A stretch of DNA of 24,526 bases from Hyphomicrobium_A sp964620915 (lineage in GTDB: Bacteria > Pseudomonadota > Alphaproteobacteria > Rhizobiales > Hyphomicrobiaceae), in contig CAZUKP010000046.1 of NCBI GenBank assembly GCA_964620915.1, positions 1-24,526 on the forward strand. The letters run 5' to 3'. The translations under genes were made by a program, and so were the position numbers. Every line of letters starts with the position of its first letter. Position 1 is the stretch's first letter. The notes under the pieces were generated by a model that ran no database searches, was not told the DNA's origin, and was given only the letters and a program-made list of their open reading frames with translations. Positions 7,778 through 16,356 of the stretch are shown one piece after another.

Positions 7778-7809
7778 GCTTGGTCACTCTCGGATAAAGG
7801 AATGCACGG

Positions 7810-9549
7810 CTAGCCCGACGTCAGGCTCGTAAGTGCTGTCCTGCCGACCTCGAAGATCCCCTCGCCGAACCGCGCCATCAGACCGCCGACGATGGCGGCC
7901 ACGGCCCAACCCGCCCAGCGAGTAGCTGACTTCGCGTAGTTCGTCTTCACGCGAACCGTAATGATTTGGTCGGGCAGCGCCGTTTCCGCCGCAAGACCAT
8001 CCGCACTGACTGTGCGCGCGGATATGATGAGCAGGAGCCGCTTGCGACCCCTCTCGCGCGGCGTGACGTTCCAGCGCCAGCTCGCAAAATCGTCGGATGA
8101 CAGCAATAGAGTTTTTTCGATCCATTGCGTTTCCGGCGAGGCCGTCTCGATGAAGAAACCGCCGTCGGGTGCACGCAACCTCACCGACATGGCTTTGGTG
8201 ACCGTTACCTCATGTTTGTAGGCCGCCCCGCCGCCCTGAAGGCCCTCGGCCAGCGCCTTCACATCGCTTCTGGCAATGCGGACCTCGGTGAGGACGGGCA
8301 CATCCACGCGCATCGACCGCGGAATGTTTTCCACGAGCTGACCGATGTCGGTCCGCGGGGCTGGCCGCAAGGTCGACCGCGAAGACGAAGGCGGTGGCGG
8401 TCCGGGTATCGTGCGTGGCGGCAAGCCCAGATTGTTGGCAACCGCCTCCGGCGATGGGGTTCTGCCCGGTGCGCCGGGACTTGGCGACGGCCCGGAAGAC
8501 ACTTCGTCCATCTCCGGCCAGGGCGCCAGTGGTGGCGGTCCCGGACGAGCCGATTGAGACGGGGGTGCACCGGGCGGTGGCGGTGGCATAGACGGGGGCA
8601 ACCGCGTGGGGATCGGTCTGGCACCACCCCCTGCGGCGCCCGGAGGTGGCGTCCACGACCCCGGCGCGGCCTGCTTTGAGGGAATCGGCGGTGGTGCGGA
8701 ACCGGCCGGTCCTACCGGCGCCTTGGGTTGTGGAGGGGCGGATTTCGTCTCGGGTGTCGGCTGCGGAGGCTTTGATTCCACAGGCGGGGAAGGGCGGTTC
8801 TCCTTTAGGGGTCCCTTGTCCTCTTCCGTAAAGCCTACTTCACTCGCATTTTCCGGTTGGGCCGGCTGCCGCGCTGGTGATGGCCGAGAAACCAGAATTG
8901 AAGCGTCCTTGACTGGCCGCTTTGGCTCAACGCGCTTTTGCACCGGCTCTGCCGGCTTGGCGACAGTCGATGGCGCGCCAATCTGGTCACCCTTGATATT
9001 GCGCAGAGTCGGCGCGGCCCGTGTCTGAACCCGTTGGCGCGCACTGGCCAGGATATCGTCCGCGCTTGCGGACCCAGGCTGGCCGCTCGGTGCCGCTACT
9101 GCGCCACGCTGAAGCGCACGGATTGCATCCTCAAAGGTCAGGCCTTGAGCCCGCAACATATGGGCAGCCGCGCTCTTCCCATCACCCACGATGGCCGCGA
9201 GGACGATCGCACCATTGATCTCTCGACGCTTGCCACCTTTGGCTGCCGCGTCCGCGGCCTCCAGGATGCGCCGCAAGTCCGCCGATATCACAGGTGCTGT
9301 GCCCGGGTCCTGAGGGGCCCGCTCCTCCAGGCGCCCGAGATAGCCCGAAACATCGGTTCTGAGCCGCGCAACGTCGACGTTACTTGCAGCCAAAACCAGT
9401 CCGGCATCCTCGTCTTCACACAGCGCCAACAGCATGTGCTCCAGCGCCACGCTGGCGTGGGCCTGGGCGCGCGCATACTCGGCAGCGCGAGAGAGCGCCT
9501 GCTCGAGGTTTGACGACATGGCAATGCGGCTCAAGTCGTCGGCAATCAT
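7810..9549 (-). CDS. Clp N-domain, proline-rich, tail-anchored membrane protein of unknown function
   Basis: The N-terminus (about 13-148) matches the double-repeat Clp N domain found on ClpA/ClpC/ClpB. Repeat 1 begins LEQALSRAAEYARAQAH and contains ALEHMLLALCED; repeat 2 covers about 85-148. The usual ATPase modules do not follow. Residues 180-400 form a long low-complexity linker rich in Pro, Ala, Ser and Gly, with PPPPPGAPP-type runs. From about 408 comes a predicted beta-rich domain with WRWNVTP (491-497) and a later IITVRVKTN strand (529-537). A moderately hydrophobic segment near 545-566 could anchor the C-terminus. Clp N domains bind substrates and adaptors, so this may be a membrane-tethered receptor or adaptor for a Clp machine; that is inference. 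ATG 9549 has AGGGAG nine bases upstream. ATG 9519 is the alternative. The gene sits opposite to, and between, engB and argB. Confidence 0.85.
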   Translation of the reverse strand: MIADDLSRIAMSSNLEQALSRAAEYARAQAHASVALEHMLLALCEDEDAGLVLAASNVDVARLRTDVSGYLGRLEERAPQDPGTAPVISADLRRILEAADAAAKGGKRREINGAIVLAAIVGDGKSAAAHMLRAQGLTFEDAIRALQRGAVAAPSGQPGSASADDILASARQRVQTRAAPTLRNIKGDQIGAPSTVAKPAEPVQKRVEPKRPVKDASILVSRPSPARQPAQPENASEVGFTEEDKGPLKENRPSPPVESKPPQPTPETKSAPPQPKAPVGPAGSAPPPIPSKQAAPGSWTPPPGAAGGGARPIPTRLPPSMPPPPPGAPPSQSARPGPPPLAPWPEMDEVSSGPSPSPGAPGRTPSPEAVANNLGLPPRTIPGPPPPSSSRSTLRPAPRTDIGQLVENIPRSMRVDVPVLTEVRIARSDVKALAEGLQGGGAAYKHEVTVTKAMSVRLRAPDGGFFIETASPETQWIEKTLLLSSDDFASWRWNVTPRERGRKRLLLIISARTVSADGLAAETALPDQIITVRVKTNYAKSATRWAGWAVAAIVGGLMARFGEGIFEVGRTALTSLTSG

Positions 9550-9782
9550 GGATGGCGGTCTCCCTGGCGGTTTGCCCTACTGGAAACTGAAGTTAACTGA
9601 TCGCCAGCGTGATGGCACGTATACGAATAGCCACGGCCCACCCGCTATCACCCGATTGTGGGGGAAATCCGTTGTGGTCTCGGTGCTTGGCGATAAAAGT
9701 GCTGGCCTTCGGTTGTCACGGCATCCTATCTGAGGCATGTCGCACAGGCCGCCCCGACGAGCAAATACGCAGGCGAGTAGAA

Positions 9783-10745
9783 ATGAACAAGCAATCCGAG
9801 GTGTCGGCTGAACGGCCTGCTTCTGCAGTCAAGCCCGAGCACTCTCCCCACATCCAAGCACGCATACTCGCCGAGGCTTTGCCACACTTGATTCGCTATG
9901 ACGACCAGACCGTCGTCATCAAGTTTGGCGGCCACGCCATGGGTGATGAAGCGCTGTCTGAGGCGTTTGCTCAAGACATCGTCTACCTCAAGCAGTCGGG
10001 GGTCAACCCGATCGTCGTGCATGGGGGCGGACCGCAGATCGCTTCGATGCTCAAGAAGCTGCAGATCAACTCCGACTTCGTGCAAGGTCTGCGCGTCACC
10101 GACAAACCGACCGTCGAAGTCGTAGAGATGGTCTTGGCGGGCGCAATCAACAAAGAGATCGTCTCGGCGATAAATCGGCAGGGTGGCAAAGCCGTTGGTA
10201 TCTGCGGCAAGGACGCCAACTTGATGGTGGCCAAGAAGATCACCGAGCTGCCCGATCCGGAATCGAATCTGATGAAGGCAGTTGATATCGGCTACGTCGG
10301 TGATCCCATCGAGGTGAACCCGCACATCGTCGATGTCATCTCTCAATCCGATCTAATTCCGGTGATCGCGCCGATCGGCATCGGCCGGGGTGGCGAAACA
10401 CTCAACATAAACGCAGATACGTTTGCGAGTGCCCTCGCGGCCCGCATGAAGGCGAAACGCCTTTTGCTTCTAACCGATGTGGCTGGTGTTCTCGACCCGC
10501 AAAAACAGCTCATTGAGCAGCTCACGACCGACGAAGCGCGCGCGCTCATCAAGAAGGGCGTCATCACCGGAGGGATGATTCCCAAGGTCGAAGGGTGTAT
10601 CGAAGTCGTCGAGGCCGGCGTCGAGGCTGTCGTCATCATCGACGGCCGCGTACCCCACTGCGTGCTGCTTGAACTATTCACCGCACACGGTGTTGGCACC
10701 CTCGTTGGTCGCCCGGGGAAGAAATCGCAGACTGAGGCAAGATGA
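9783..10745 (+). CDS. argB: acetylglutamate kinase
   Basis: Phosphorylates N-acetylglutamate with ATP, the second step of arginine synthesis. The 320-residue protein shows the amino-acid kinase motifs: KFGGHAM (47-53), HGGGPQI (80-86) for phosphate binding, NINAD (208-212) and TDVAGVLD (231-238). A helix before the core (IQARILAEALPHLIRYDD, from 24) resembles the N-terminal helix of arginine-inhibited hexameric enzymes, so feedback control by arginine is likely. I chose ATG 9783. The open frame reaches back to 9609, but that part has no family similarity. The 233-base spacer to the divergent Clp-N gene must hold both promoters, and I could not pick either out. The stop overlaps the next gene by four bases. 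Confidence 0.96.
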   Translation: MNKQSEVSAERPASAVKPEHSPHIQARILAEALPHLIRYDDQTVVIKFGGHAMGDEALSEAFAQDIVYLKQSGVNPIVVHGGGPQIASMLKKLQINSDFVQGLRVTDKPTVEVVEMVLAGAINKEIVSAINRQGGKAVGICGKDANLMVAKKITELPDPESNLMKAVDIGYVGDPIEVNPHIVDVISQSDLIPVIAPIGIGRGGETLNINADTFASALAARMKAKRLLLLTDVAGVLDPQKQLIEQLTTDEARALIKKGVITGGMIPKVEGCIEVVEAGVEAVVIIDGRVPHCVLLELFTAHGVGTLVGRPGKKSQTEAR

Positions 10746-11539
10746 TTGCTCGCCCAGACTTGTCGGCCTGTTTGAATTCAAAGGACCAAGCTTCGGCGCC
10801 CGCAAGCGAAGGTGGCGTGGAGCGCGATTTCAAGAAGACATGCGTCTGGATCTTCGACCTCGACAACACGCTCTATCCGGCAAGCTGCAATCTGTTTGCC
10901 GAGGTCGATTTGCGGATGGGCACATATATTTCAAAGCAGCTCGGCGTGCCTTACGCGTATGCGCGGCATCTGCAGAAGAGCTACTATCATCAGTTCGGCA
11001 CAACGCTGTCGGGTCTGATGCAGGTCCACAAGTTGGATCCGAAGCCTTTCCTCGACTACGTGCACGACATCGATCTTTCCGTTCTTCCCGAGTTGCCGGA
11101 ACTTGCTGCCGCACTCGATGCTCTGCCCGGACGCAAGCTGATCTATACGAACGGCTCACACGGCCACGCGGAACGAGTTGCCGAGAAGCTTGGCATCCTC
11201 CACCATTTCGAAGACATCTGCGATATCACCGCTTGCGAGTTTGTCCCCAAGCCGGATTTGGACGGGTTCAACCGCATGGTGCGCCGGCATGGCGTCGAGC
11301 CAACTGACGCAGCCATGTTTGAGGACTTGCCCCACAATCTCGAAGCACCTCACGCCCTGGGCATGACAACCGTGCTTGTGGAGACGGACTACGCGCACCA
11401 TCCCGCCCTGCCGCAGATCCGCAACTGGAGCGAACTGCCCGAGCACATCCATCACATGACGAAAGATCTATCTGACTTCTTGCAGGCCATCGGCCGCGCG
11501 CGAGGCCCAACGGCACGCGCGCTCAAAGAAGAGCGATAG
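10742..11539 (+). CDS. HAD-family pyrimidine 5'-nucleotidase (SDT1-like)
   Basis: A haloacid dehalogenase-superfamily phosphatase of 265 residues. Motif I is FDLDNTLYP, with Asp39 as nucleophile and Asp41 as acid/base. The helical cap follows. Motif II is YTNGS (Thr136-Ser139), motif III Lys170 in PKPDLDGF, and motif IV FEDLPHN with Glu194-Asp195. The DxDNTLYP form is typical of the yeast SDT1/PHM8 group, which removes phosphate from pyrimidine nucleoside monophosphates. The exact substrate here is not shown by sequence. The ATG overlaps the argB stop as ATGA, implying translational coupling. The pairing with argB is common in alphaproteobacteria (from memory). About 30 residues before motif I are poorly conserved, and the true start could be slightly internal. 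Confidence 0.9.
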   Translation: MIARPDLSACLNSKDQASAPASEGGVERDFKKTCVWIFDLDNTLYPASCNLFAEVDLRMGTYISKQLGVPYAYARHLQKSYYHQFGTTLSGLMQVHKLDPKPFLDYVHDIDLSVLPELPELAAALDALPGRKLIYTNGSHGHAERVAEKLGILHHFEDICDITACEFVPKPDLDGFNRMVRRHGVEPTDAAMFEDLPHNLEAPHALGMTTVLVETDYAHHPALPQIRNWSELPEHIHHMTKDLSDFLQAIGRARGPTARALKEER

Positions 11540-11565
11540 CGGCGAGGAACGCAATTGGTGTGCCG

Positions 11566-12495
<930 letters not shown>

Positions 12496-12536
12496 GACCA
12501 CAAGTCCTTCTCTACCCAAGCACGGCCATCCATTTG

Positions 12537-13481
12537 TTAGTGGCCCGCTTTCTCAAGTTCCGCCTCTAGTGCTGGCAACGCCTCAAACAGATCCGCAACA
12601 AGTCCGTAATCCGCGACCTGGAATATGGGCGCCTCACCGTCCTTGTTGATTGCCACGATGATCTTGGAATCCTTCATGCCAGCCAGATGCTGGATCGCCC
12701 CTGAGATACCCACGGCAACGTAGAGATCAGGCGCGACCACCTTTCCTGTCTGACCGACCTGCATGTCGTTGGGGACGAATCCTGAATCGACGGCAGCGCG
12801 CGAGGCACCGATCGCGGCGCCCAGCTTGTCGGCAACAGGTTCCAATAGCTTTTTGAAATTCTCGCCCGATTGGAGGCCACGTCCGCCGGAGATCACGATC
12901 TTGGCTGAGGCCAACTCGGGCCGGTCGGACTTGCTCAACTCGGCACCGACGAATTCCGACATGCCGACAGGCTCGGGCGCAGAAATGCTTTCGATTGAAG
13001 CGGAGCCGCCCTGCTCGGGATCAGGAAATGCGGAGGTGCGTACCGTGATGACCTTTTTCGCCTCAGGCGACTGCACCGTCTGCACCGCGTTGCCGGCATA
13101 GATCGGACGCTCAAATGTGTCGGCCGACACCACGTTGATAATGTCGGAGATCTGCATGACGTCGATGCCGGCGGAAACGCGTGGACAGACGTTCTTTCCG
13201 CAGGCCGTCGCCGGTGCGACCAACGCATCATAGCTATCCATCATCGGGACGATCAGTGCCGCCACCTCCTCAGCGAGTTGGTGCGCGAGTTGTGGAGCAT
13301 CCGCGACAAGGACTTTGCTGACACCGGAAAGCTTGGCCGCCTGCTCCGCTGCAGCCTGACAATTGTGACCCGCGACAAGCGCGTGGATTTCGCCACCAAG
13401 CGCCTGGGCGGCGACAAGCGCCTTGCCCGTCGCACTGTTGAGGGCATCATTGGTGTGCTCGCAGAGTAGTAAAACCGCCAT
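12537..13481 (-). CDS. etfA: electron transfer flavoprotein alpha subunit
   Basis: The large ETF subunit (314 residues) holds FAD and passes electrons from acyl-CoA and related dehydrogenases to ETF:quinone oxidoreductase. The N-terminal nucleotide-binding-like domain spans about 1-185. The FAD domain has GGRGL (199-203), ASR (226-228), QVGQTGK (241-247), GISGAIQH (258-265), AINKD (277-281) and ADYG (290-293), all family hallmarks. The ATG shares one base with the etfB stop (TGATG), so the subunits are coupled for equal production. The lack of extra ferredoxin or complex genes nearby argues for the housekeeping type rather than the FixAB nitrogen-fixation type. Confidence 0.97.
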   Translation of the reverse strand: MAVLLLCEHTNDALNSATGKALVAAQALGGEIHALVAGHNCQAAAEQAAKLSGVSKVLVADAPQLAHQLAEEVAALIVPMMDSYDALVAPATACGKNVCPRVSAGIDVMQISDIINVVSADTFERPIYAGNAVQTVQSPEAKKVITVRTSAFPDPEQGGSASIESISAPEPVGMSEFVGAELSKSDRPELASAKIVISGGRGLQSGENFKKLLEPVADKLGAAIGASRAAVDSGFVPNDMQVGQTGKVVAPDLYVAVGISGAIQHLAGMKDSKIIVAINKDGEAPIFQVADYGLVADLFEALPALEAELEKAGH

Positions 13482-14236
13482 CAGAGCACTCCCGCCTCAT
13501 TCTTTAGTTTGTCGACCAGCTCAGCAACGTCGCCGACCATGATGCCGGCTTTGCGGGTCGGCGGGTCTTTGATGCTCAGCACCTTGAGGCGCGGGGTGAT
13601 GTCGACTCCATAGTCGTCAGGCTTCTTGGTATCGAGCGGCTTCTTCTTTGCCTTCATGATGTTTGGCAGCGTGGGATACCGGGGCTCGTTTAAGCGCAGG
13701 TCGGTGGTGACGATGGCTGGCACCTTCAACTTCACCGTCTCAAGGCCGCCATCGACCTCGCGCGTGACGAGCGCGCTTCCGTCCTCAAGGACAAGCTTCG
13801 ACGCAAACGTACCTTGCGGCCAGCCAAGCAAGCCCGCGAGCATTTGCCCTGTCTGATTGCAGTCATCATCGATCGCCTGTTTGCCCAGGATCACGAGATC
13901 GGGCTTTTCAGCGTCGACAACGGCTTTAAGGAGCTTTGCGACGGCCAGCGGCTCAACGAGCGTACCGTCGGGAGCTTCAATGAGAATCCCGCGATCCGCG
14001 CCGATCGCCATCGCGGTGCGAATGGTTTCTTGCGCCTTGGCCGGGCCAATCGAGACCACAATGATCTCCTCGACGCCGCCTTTTTCCTTGAGCCGTACAG
14101 CCTCTTCGACAGCAATCTCGTCGAAGGGGTTCATCGACATTTTTACGTTTGCGAGATCAATTCCCGAACCGTCCGGTTTCACCCGAATCTTGACGTTGTA
14201 GTCAACAACCCGTTTGACCGGCACCAAGATCTTCAT
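13481..14236 (-). CDS. etfB: electron transfer flavoprotein beta subunit
   Basis: The small ETF subunit of 251 residues. It starts MKILVPVKRVVDYNVKI, typical of the family, and has the AMP-binding stretch AIDDDCNQTG (121-130). The dehydrogenase recognition loop is LRLNEPRYPTLPNIMKAKKK (180-199), where Leu190 corresponds to the docking leucine of mitochondrial ETF. This loop matches group I ETFs that serve many acyl-CoA dehydrogenases. It is first of the etfB-etfA-hbd operon, with a leader of about 130 bases behind a plausible promoter at 14375-14403. Confidence 0.97.
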   Translation of the reverse strand: MKILVPVKRVVDYNVKIRVKPDGSGIDLANVKMSMNPFDEIAVEEAVRLKEKGGVEEIIVVSIGPAKAQETIRTAMAIGADRGILIEAPDGTLVEPLAVAKLLKAVVDAEKPDLVILGKQAIDDDCNQTGQMLAGLLGWPQGTFASKLVLEDGSALVTREVDGGLETVKLKVPAIVTTDLRLNEPRYPTLPNIMKAKKKPLDTKKPDDYGVDITPRLKVLSIKDPPTRKAGIMVGDVAELVDKLKNEAGVL

Positions 14237-14374
14237 GCCCGTCGGCTCCCCAAGCGCTCTTTGGGTTTGGTCGGTCGAGACCCGGTCGTTGTGCAGCGCG
14301 ATGAATTGGCGCGCCAGCGCACCGGAAACTCAGTCCCCAAGCCCTTCTATTGTTGTTCGCAAGTGCGAAACGCC

Positions 14375-14403
14375 AGCCTACGAGGGCGGGCCGACCAAGT
14401 CAA
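14375..14403 (-). promoter_or_regulatory. candidate promoter for etfB-etfA-hbd
   Basis: On the minus strand TTGACT (14403-14398) and TAGGCT (14380-14375) are 17 bases apart. The -35 is close to consensus and the -10 is weak. Transcription would start near 14368, giving a leader of about 130 bases. Its position, between the rhomboid stop and etfB, fits an operon boundary. Confidence 0.45.
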
Positions 14404-14446
14404 TTAGGGCTCAAAATAACCGCATCAGCTAGGGTGAAGCGTGTGC

Positions 14447-14465
14447 AAAATTCCGCTTTTTGCGG
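14447..14465 (-). terminator. weak terminator-like hairpin after the rhomboid gene
   Basis: Directly after the rhomboid stop, the minus strand reads CCGC-AAAAA-GCGG followed by AATTTT. The stem is only four base pairs, so this is at best a weak Rho-independent terminator. It would separate the HIG1-adenosyltransferase-rhomboid unit from etfBA-hbd. Confidence 0.25.
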
Positions 14466-14467
14466 CC

Positions 14468-15181
14468 TCACGGCACCGTGGTGAGCCCTAAACCCTTGTC
14501 GAACAAGGGGACCCCAGGTCGCCGCAGAAATAGGATCAAAACTGCACCCGCGATGAGGCCGCCGATATGCGCCCACCAGGCCGTCGGACCGACTTCGGGG
14601 ACGAAGATCATGACAATCTGGATGGCGATCCACAGCCCGAGCGCCAACCCCGCGGAGATGCGCAACGGAATGATCTTGAAAGCGAGAACCCAGACGCCGA
14701 CCCGCGGGTGCAACATCAGGTAGGCGGCAATCACACCTGACACGGCCCCGCTCGCGCCGATGAGCGGGAGATCTGAGTCGGGCAACATCCAGGAATGAAA
14801 CAAGCCGGCAAAGATACCGCACGCGAGGTAGAAGAAGAGGAACTTGATGTGGCCCATCGCGTCTTCGACGTTGTCCCCGAACACCCACAGGAAGAGCATG
14901 TTGCCAAGCAGGTGAAAGGCATCAGCGTGAAAAAACATGTAGGTGATCAGCGTCGCGCCTTCGGTGACAGCAAAGTCTTGAGGCGCTGCCGGGCTCGGTG
15001 TGGAAAATAGACCGACCTCGAACAGCTCTTTGGGCACGATAGCGAAACTTGCGATCGCGCTTGTCTGGAGTCCACCAACCTCAAGAAGGAAGACAAGGAC
15101 GTTAATCGCGATCAAGGCGACCGTGACGTACTGAAAGGGAATTGATTTGAGCGTGTTGTCGTCGCGAAGGGGAATAAACAA
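14468..15181 (-). CDS. rhomboid-family intramembrane serine protease
   Basis: A six-helix membrane protease of 237 residues that cuts substrates within the lipid bilayer. The catalytic serine is Ser144 in GASGAVSG and the catalytic histidine is His205 in WWAHIGGLIAG. The oxyanion-side motif HLLGNMLFLWVFG carries His90 and Asn94. The start is TTG at 15179-15181: AGGA lies seven bases upstream, an in-frame TAA lies nine codons upstream with no ATG or GTG between, and the resulting MFIPLRDDN N-terminus is typical of the family. It begins 35 bases after the adenosyltransferase gene. Its substrate is unknown, and no neighbour is an obvious target. Confidence 0.93.
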   Translation of the reverse strand: MFIPLRDDNTLKSIPFQYVTVALIAINVLVFLLEVGGLQTSAIASFAIVPKELFEVGLFSTPSPAAPQDFAVTEGATLITYMFFHADAFHLLGNMLFLWVFGDNVEDAMGHIKFLFFYLACGIFAGLFHSWMLPDSDLPLIGASGAVSGVIAAYLMLHPRVGVWVLAFKIIPLRISAGLALGLWIAIQIVMIFVPEVGPTAWWAHIGGLIAGAVLILFLRRPGVPLFDKGLGLTTVP

Positions 15182-15216
15182 GTGCTTATCCTGTTGATCT
15201 TGAGATTAAAGAACGG

Positions 15217-15798
15217 CTACCGATTCTGGCCGGGAACCCAAAGGACATCGTTCTTGCCGCGATCATTGGCATAGCGGCTGGCGACAAAGAGGAAATCGGA
15301 AAGCCGGTTGATATACTTGAGCGCAGGCGCACTCACCGGCTCGCCAGTCATGCCGGAAAGCTCAACGATCAAGCGTTCCGCGCGACGGCTCACCGTGCGC
15401 GCCATGTGAAGAGCAGCAGCGGCTGTCGAGCCACCGGGAAGCACGAATGAGCGCAAAGGCTCAAGCTCGGCGTTCATCTCATCGATTTCGTCTTCCAGGC
15501 GTTTCACTTGCGCGTCTACGATCCTCAAGCTTTCGCGTTCTTTGTTGTCGTCACGTTCGGGAACACACAAATCAGCGCCGAGATCGAAGAGATCATTTTG
15601 AATGCGCGCAAGCTTTGCATCGAGCCCGACATGACTGAGTCCCAGTAGCGCCCGCGCCATCCCGATGACAGCGTTCGTCTCATCGACCGTGCCATAAGCT
15701 GAAATGCGCAAAGCATGCTTGGGAACGCGCTCGCCGCTACCAAGAGCCGTCGTGCCGGCGTCACCGCTCTTTGTGTAGATTTTGTTCAGTACAACCAT
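15217..15798 (-). CDS. pduO: PduO-type ATP:cob(I)alamin adenosyltransferase
   Basis: Transfers the adenosyl group from ATP to cob(I)alamin, forming coenzyme B12. The 193-residue protein has the PduO ATP-binding N-terminus IYTKSGDAGTTALGSGERVPK-like (first 20 residues after Asn5) with Lys10. It also has the YGTVDETNAVIG helix (35-46), the RTVSRRAER motif (134-142) and YINRLSDFLF (162-171). This fold differs from the P-loop CobA/CobO enzymes, although such genes are often labelled cobO. ATG 15798 gives the family N-terminus. The open frame continues to 16185 but crosses the HIG1 gene. No B12 riboswitch was recognised upstream. The gene lies 83 bases after the HIG1-like gene, probably in the same transcript. 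Confidence 0.93.
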   Translation of the reverse strand: MVVLNKIYTKSGDAGTTALGSGERVPKHALRISAYGTVDETNAVIGMARALLGLSHVGLDAKLARIQNDLFDLGADLCVPERDDNKERESLRIVDAQVKRLEDEIDEMNAELEPLRSFVLPGGSTAAAALHMARTVSRRAERLIVELSGMTGEPVSAPALKYINRLSDFLFVASRYANDRGKNDVLWVPGQNR

Positions 15799-15881
15799 CT
15801 GCAGCCAGGATCCCGTTGATTTGGAGCTGCCAGCATACTGGAAACGCGGCGGCATGAGGCAATGGCCGCAGGTCTCCGCGG

Positions 15882-16073
15882 CTAAGAGTGAGCAACGTAA
15901 ACGAAGAGCATGATGATTAGGATTGCGAAAAACTGCAGTCCGACGCGCCACCTCATCAACTTCTGGCTGAGGTTGGGGCTCTTGCCCTGAACGAGGGTCC
16001 ACAGGCCCATGAGTAGGACAACAAGCACGGCAGCCACCGCTAGGGTGGCCAGATAGTAAAGCACCGCTTGCAT
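15882..16073 (-). CDS. HIG1-domain twin-transmembrane small protein
   Basis: A 63-residue inner-membrane protein with two hydrophobic helices at about 4-26 and 44-62 joined by a short basic loop. The loop carries Gln37, Arg41, Arg43 and Gln47, spaced exactly as the QX3RXRX3Q signature of HIG1/Rcf1 proteins, which in mitochondria associate with cytochrome oxidase and respiratory supercomplexes. A role in terminal oxidase assembly is therefore plausible here but inferred. ATG 16073 has GGAGG ten bases upstream. The longer frame to 16139 has no support. It is first of the run leading to the adenosyltransferase. Confidence 0.85.
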   Translation of the reverse strand: MQAVLYYLATLAVAAVLVVLLMGLWTLVQGKSPNLSQKLMRWRVGLQFFAILIIMLFVYVAHS

Positions 16074-16356
16074 TTGGGTTTTGCCTCCGTTTCCACCCTC
16101 CAATAGGCCTTTCGGGGTCTGCGGGCAAACCGTAACCAATTCCGGATGCTGGCCCGTTTTGGCCCTTGCCCGGGCCCTGCTTCAATCACATCTAAAGGCG
16201 CAGTGCGAAACCGAATGACAAGGGATTTGCGCCATAATTGCCGTAATTCTCGCCTCAGATTGGGCGTGAGGGTTCGCCGAATCGGGCTTTTTGGCGATGC
16301 TGGCGGCGGCAAAATTCTCAATTGTCGTGCCGCGGAAATGATGGGAATCAACGCCT

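Noticed and set aside
8125..9513. Several long plus-strand frames opposite the Clp-N gene
   Set aside because: They are Arg/Gly-rich shadows of a GC-rich low-complexity coding strand, with no motifs or ribosome sites.
15799..16185. Extension of the adenosyltransferase frame to 322 residues
   Set aside because: It overlaps the HIG1 gene on the same strand, has no family similarity, and the PduO N-terminus starts at 15798.
15799..16356. Possible cobalamin riboswitch upstream of the adenosyltransferase or HIG1 gene
   Set aside because: No B12-box-like sequence or suitable long structured leader was recognised.
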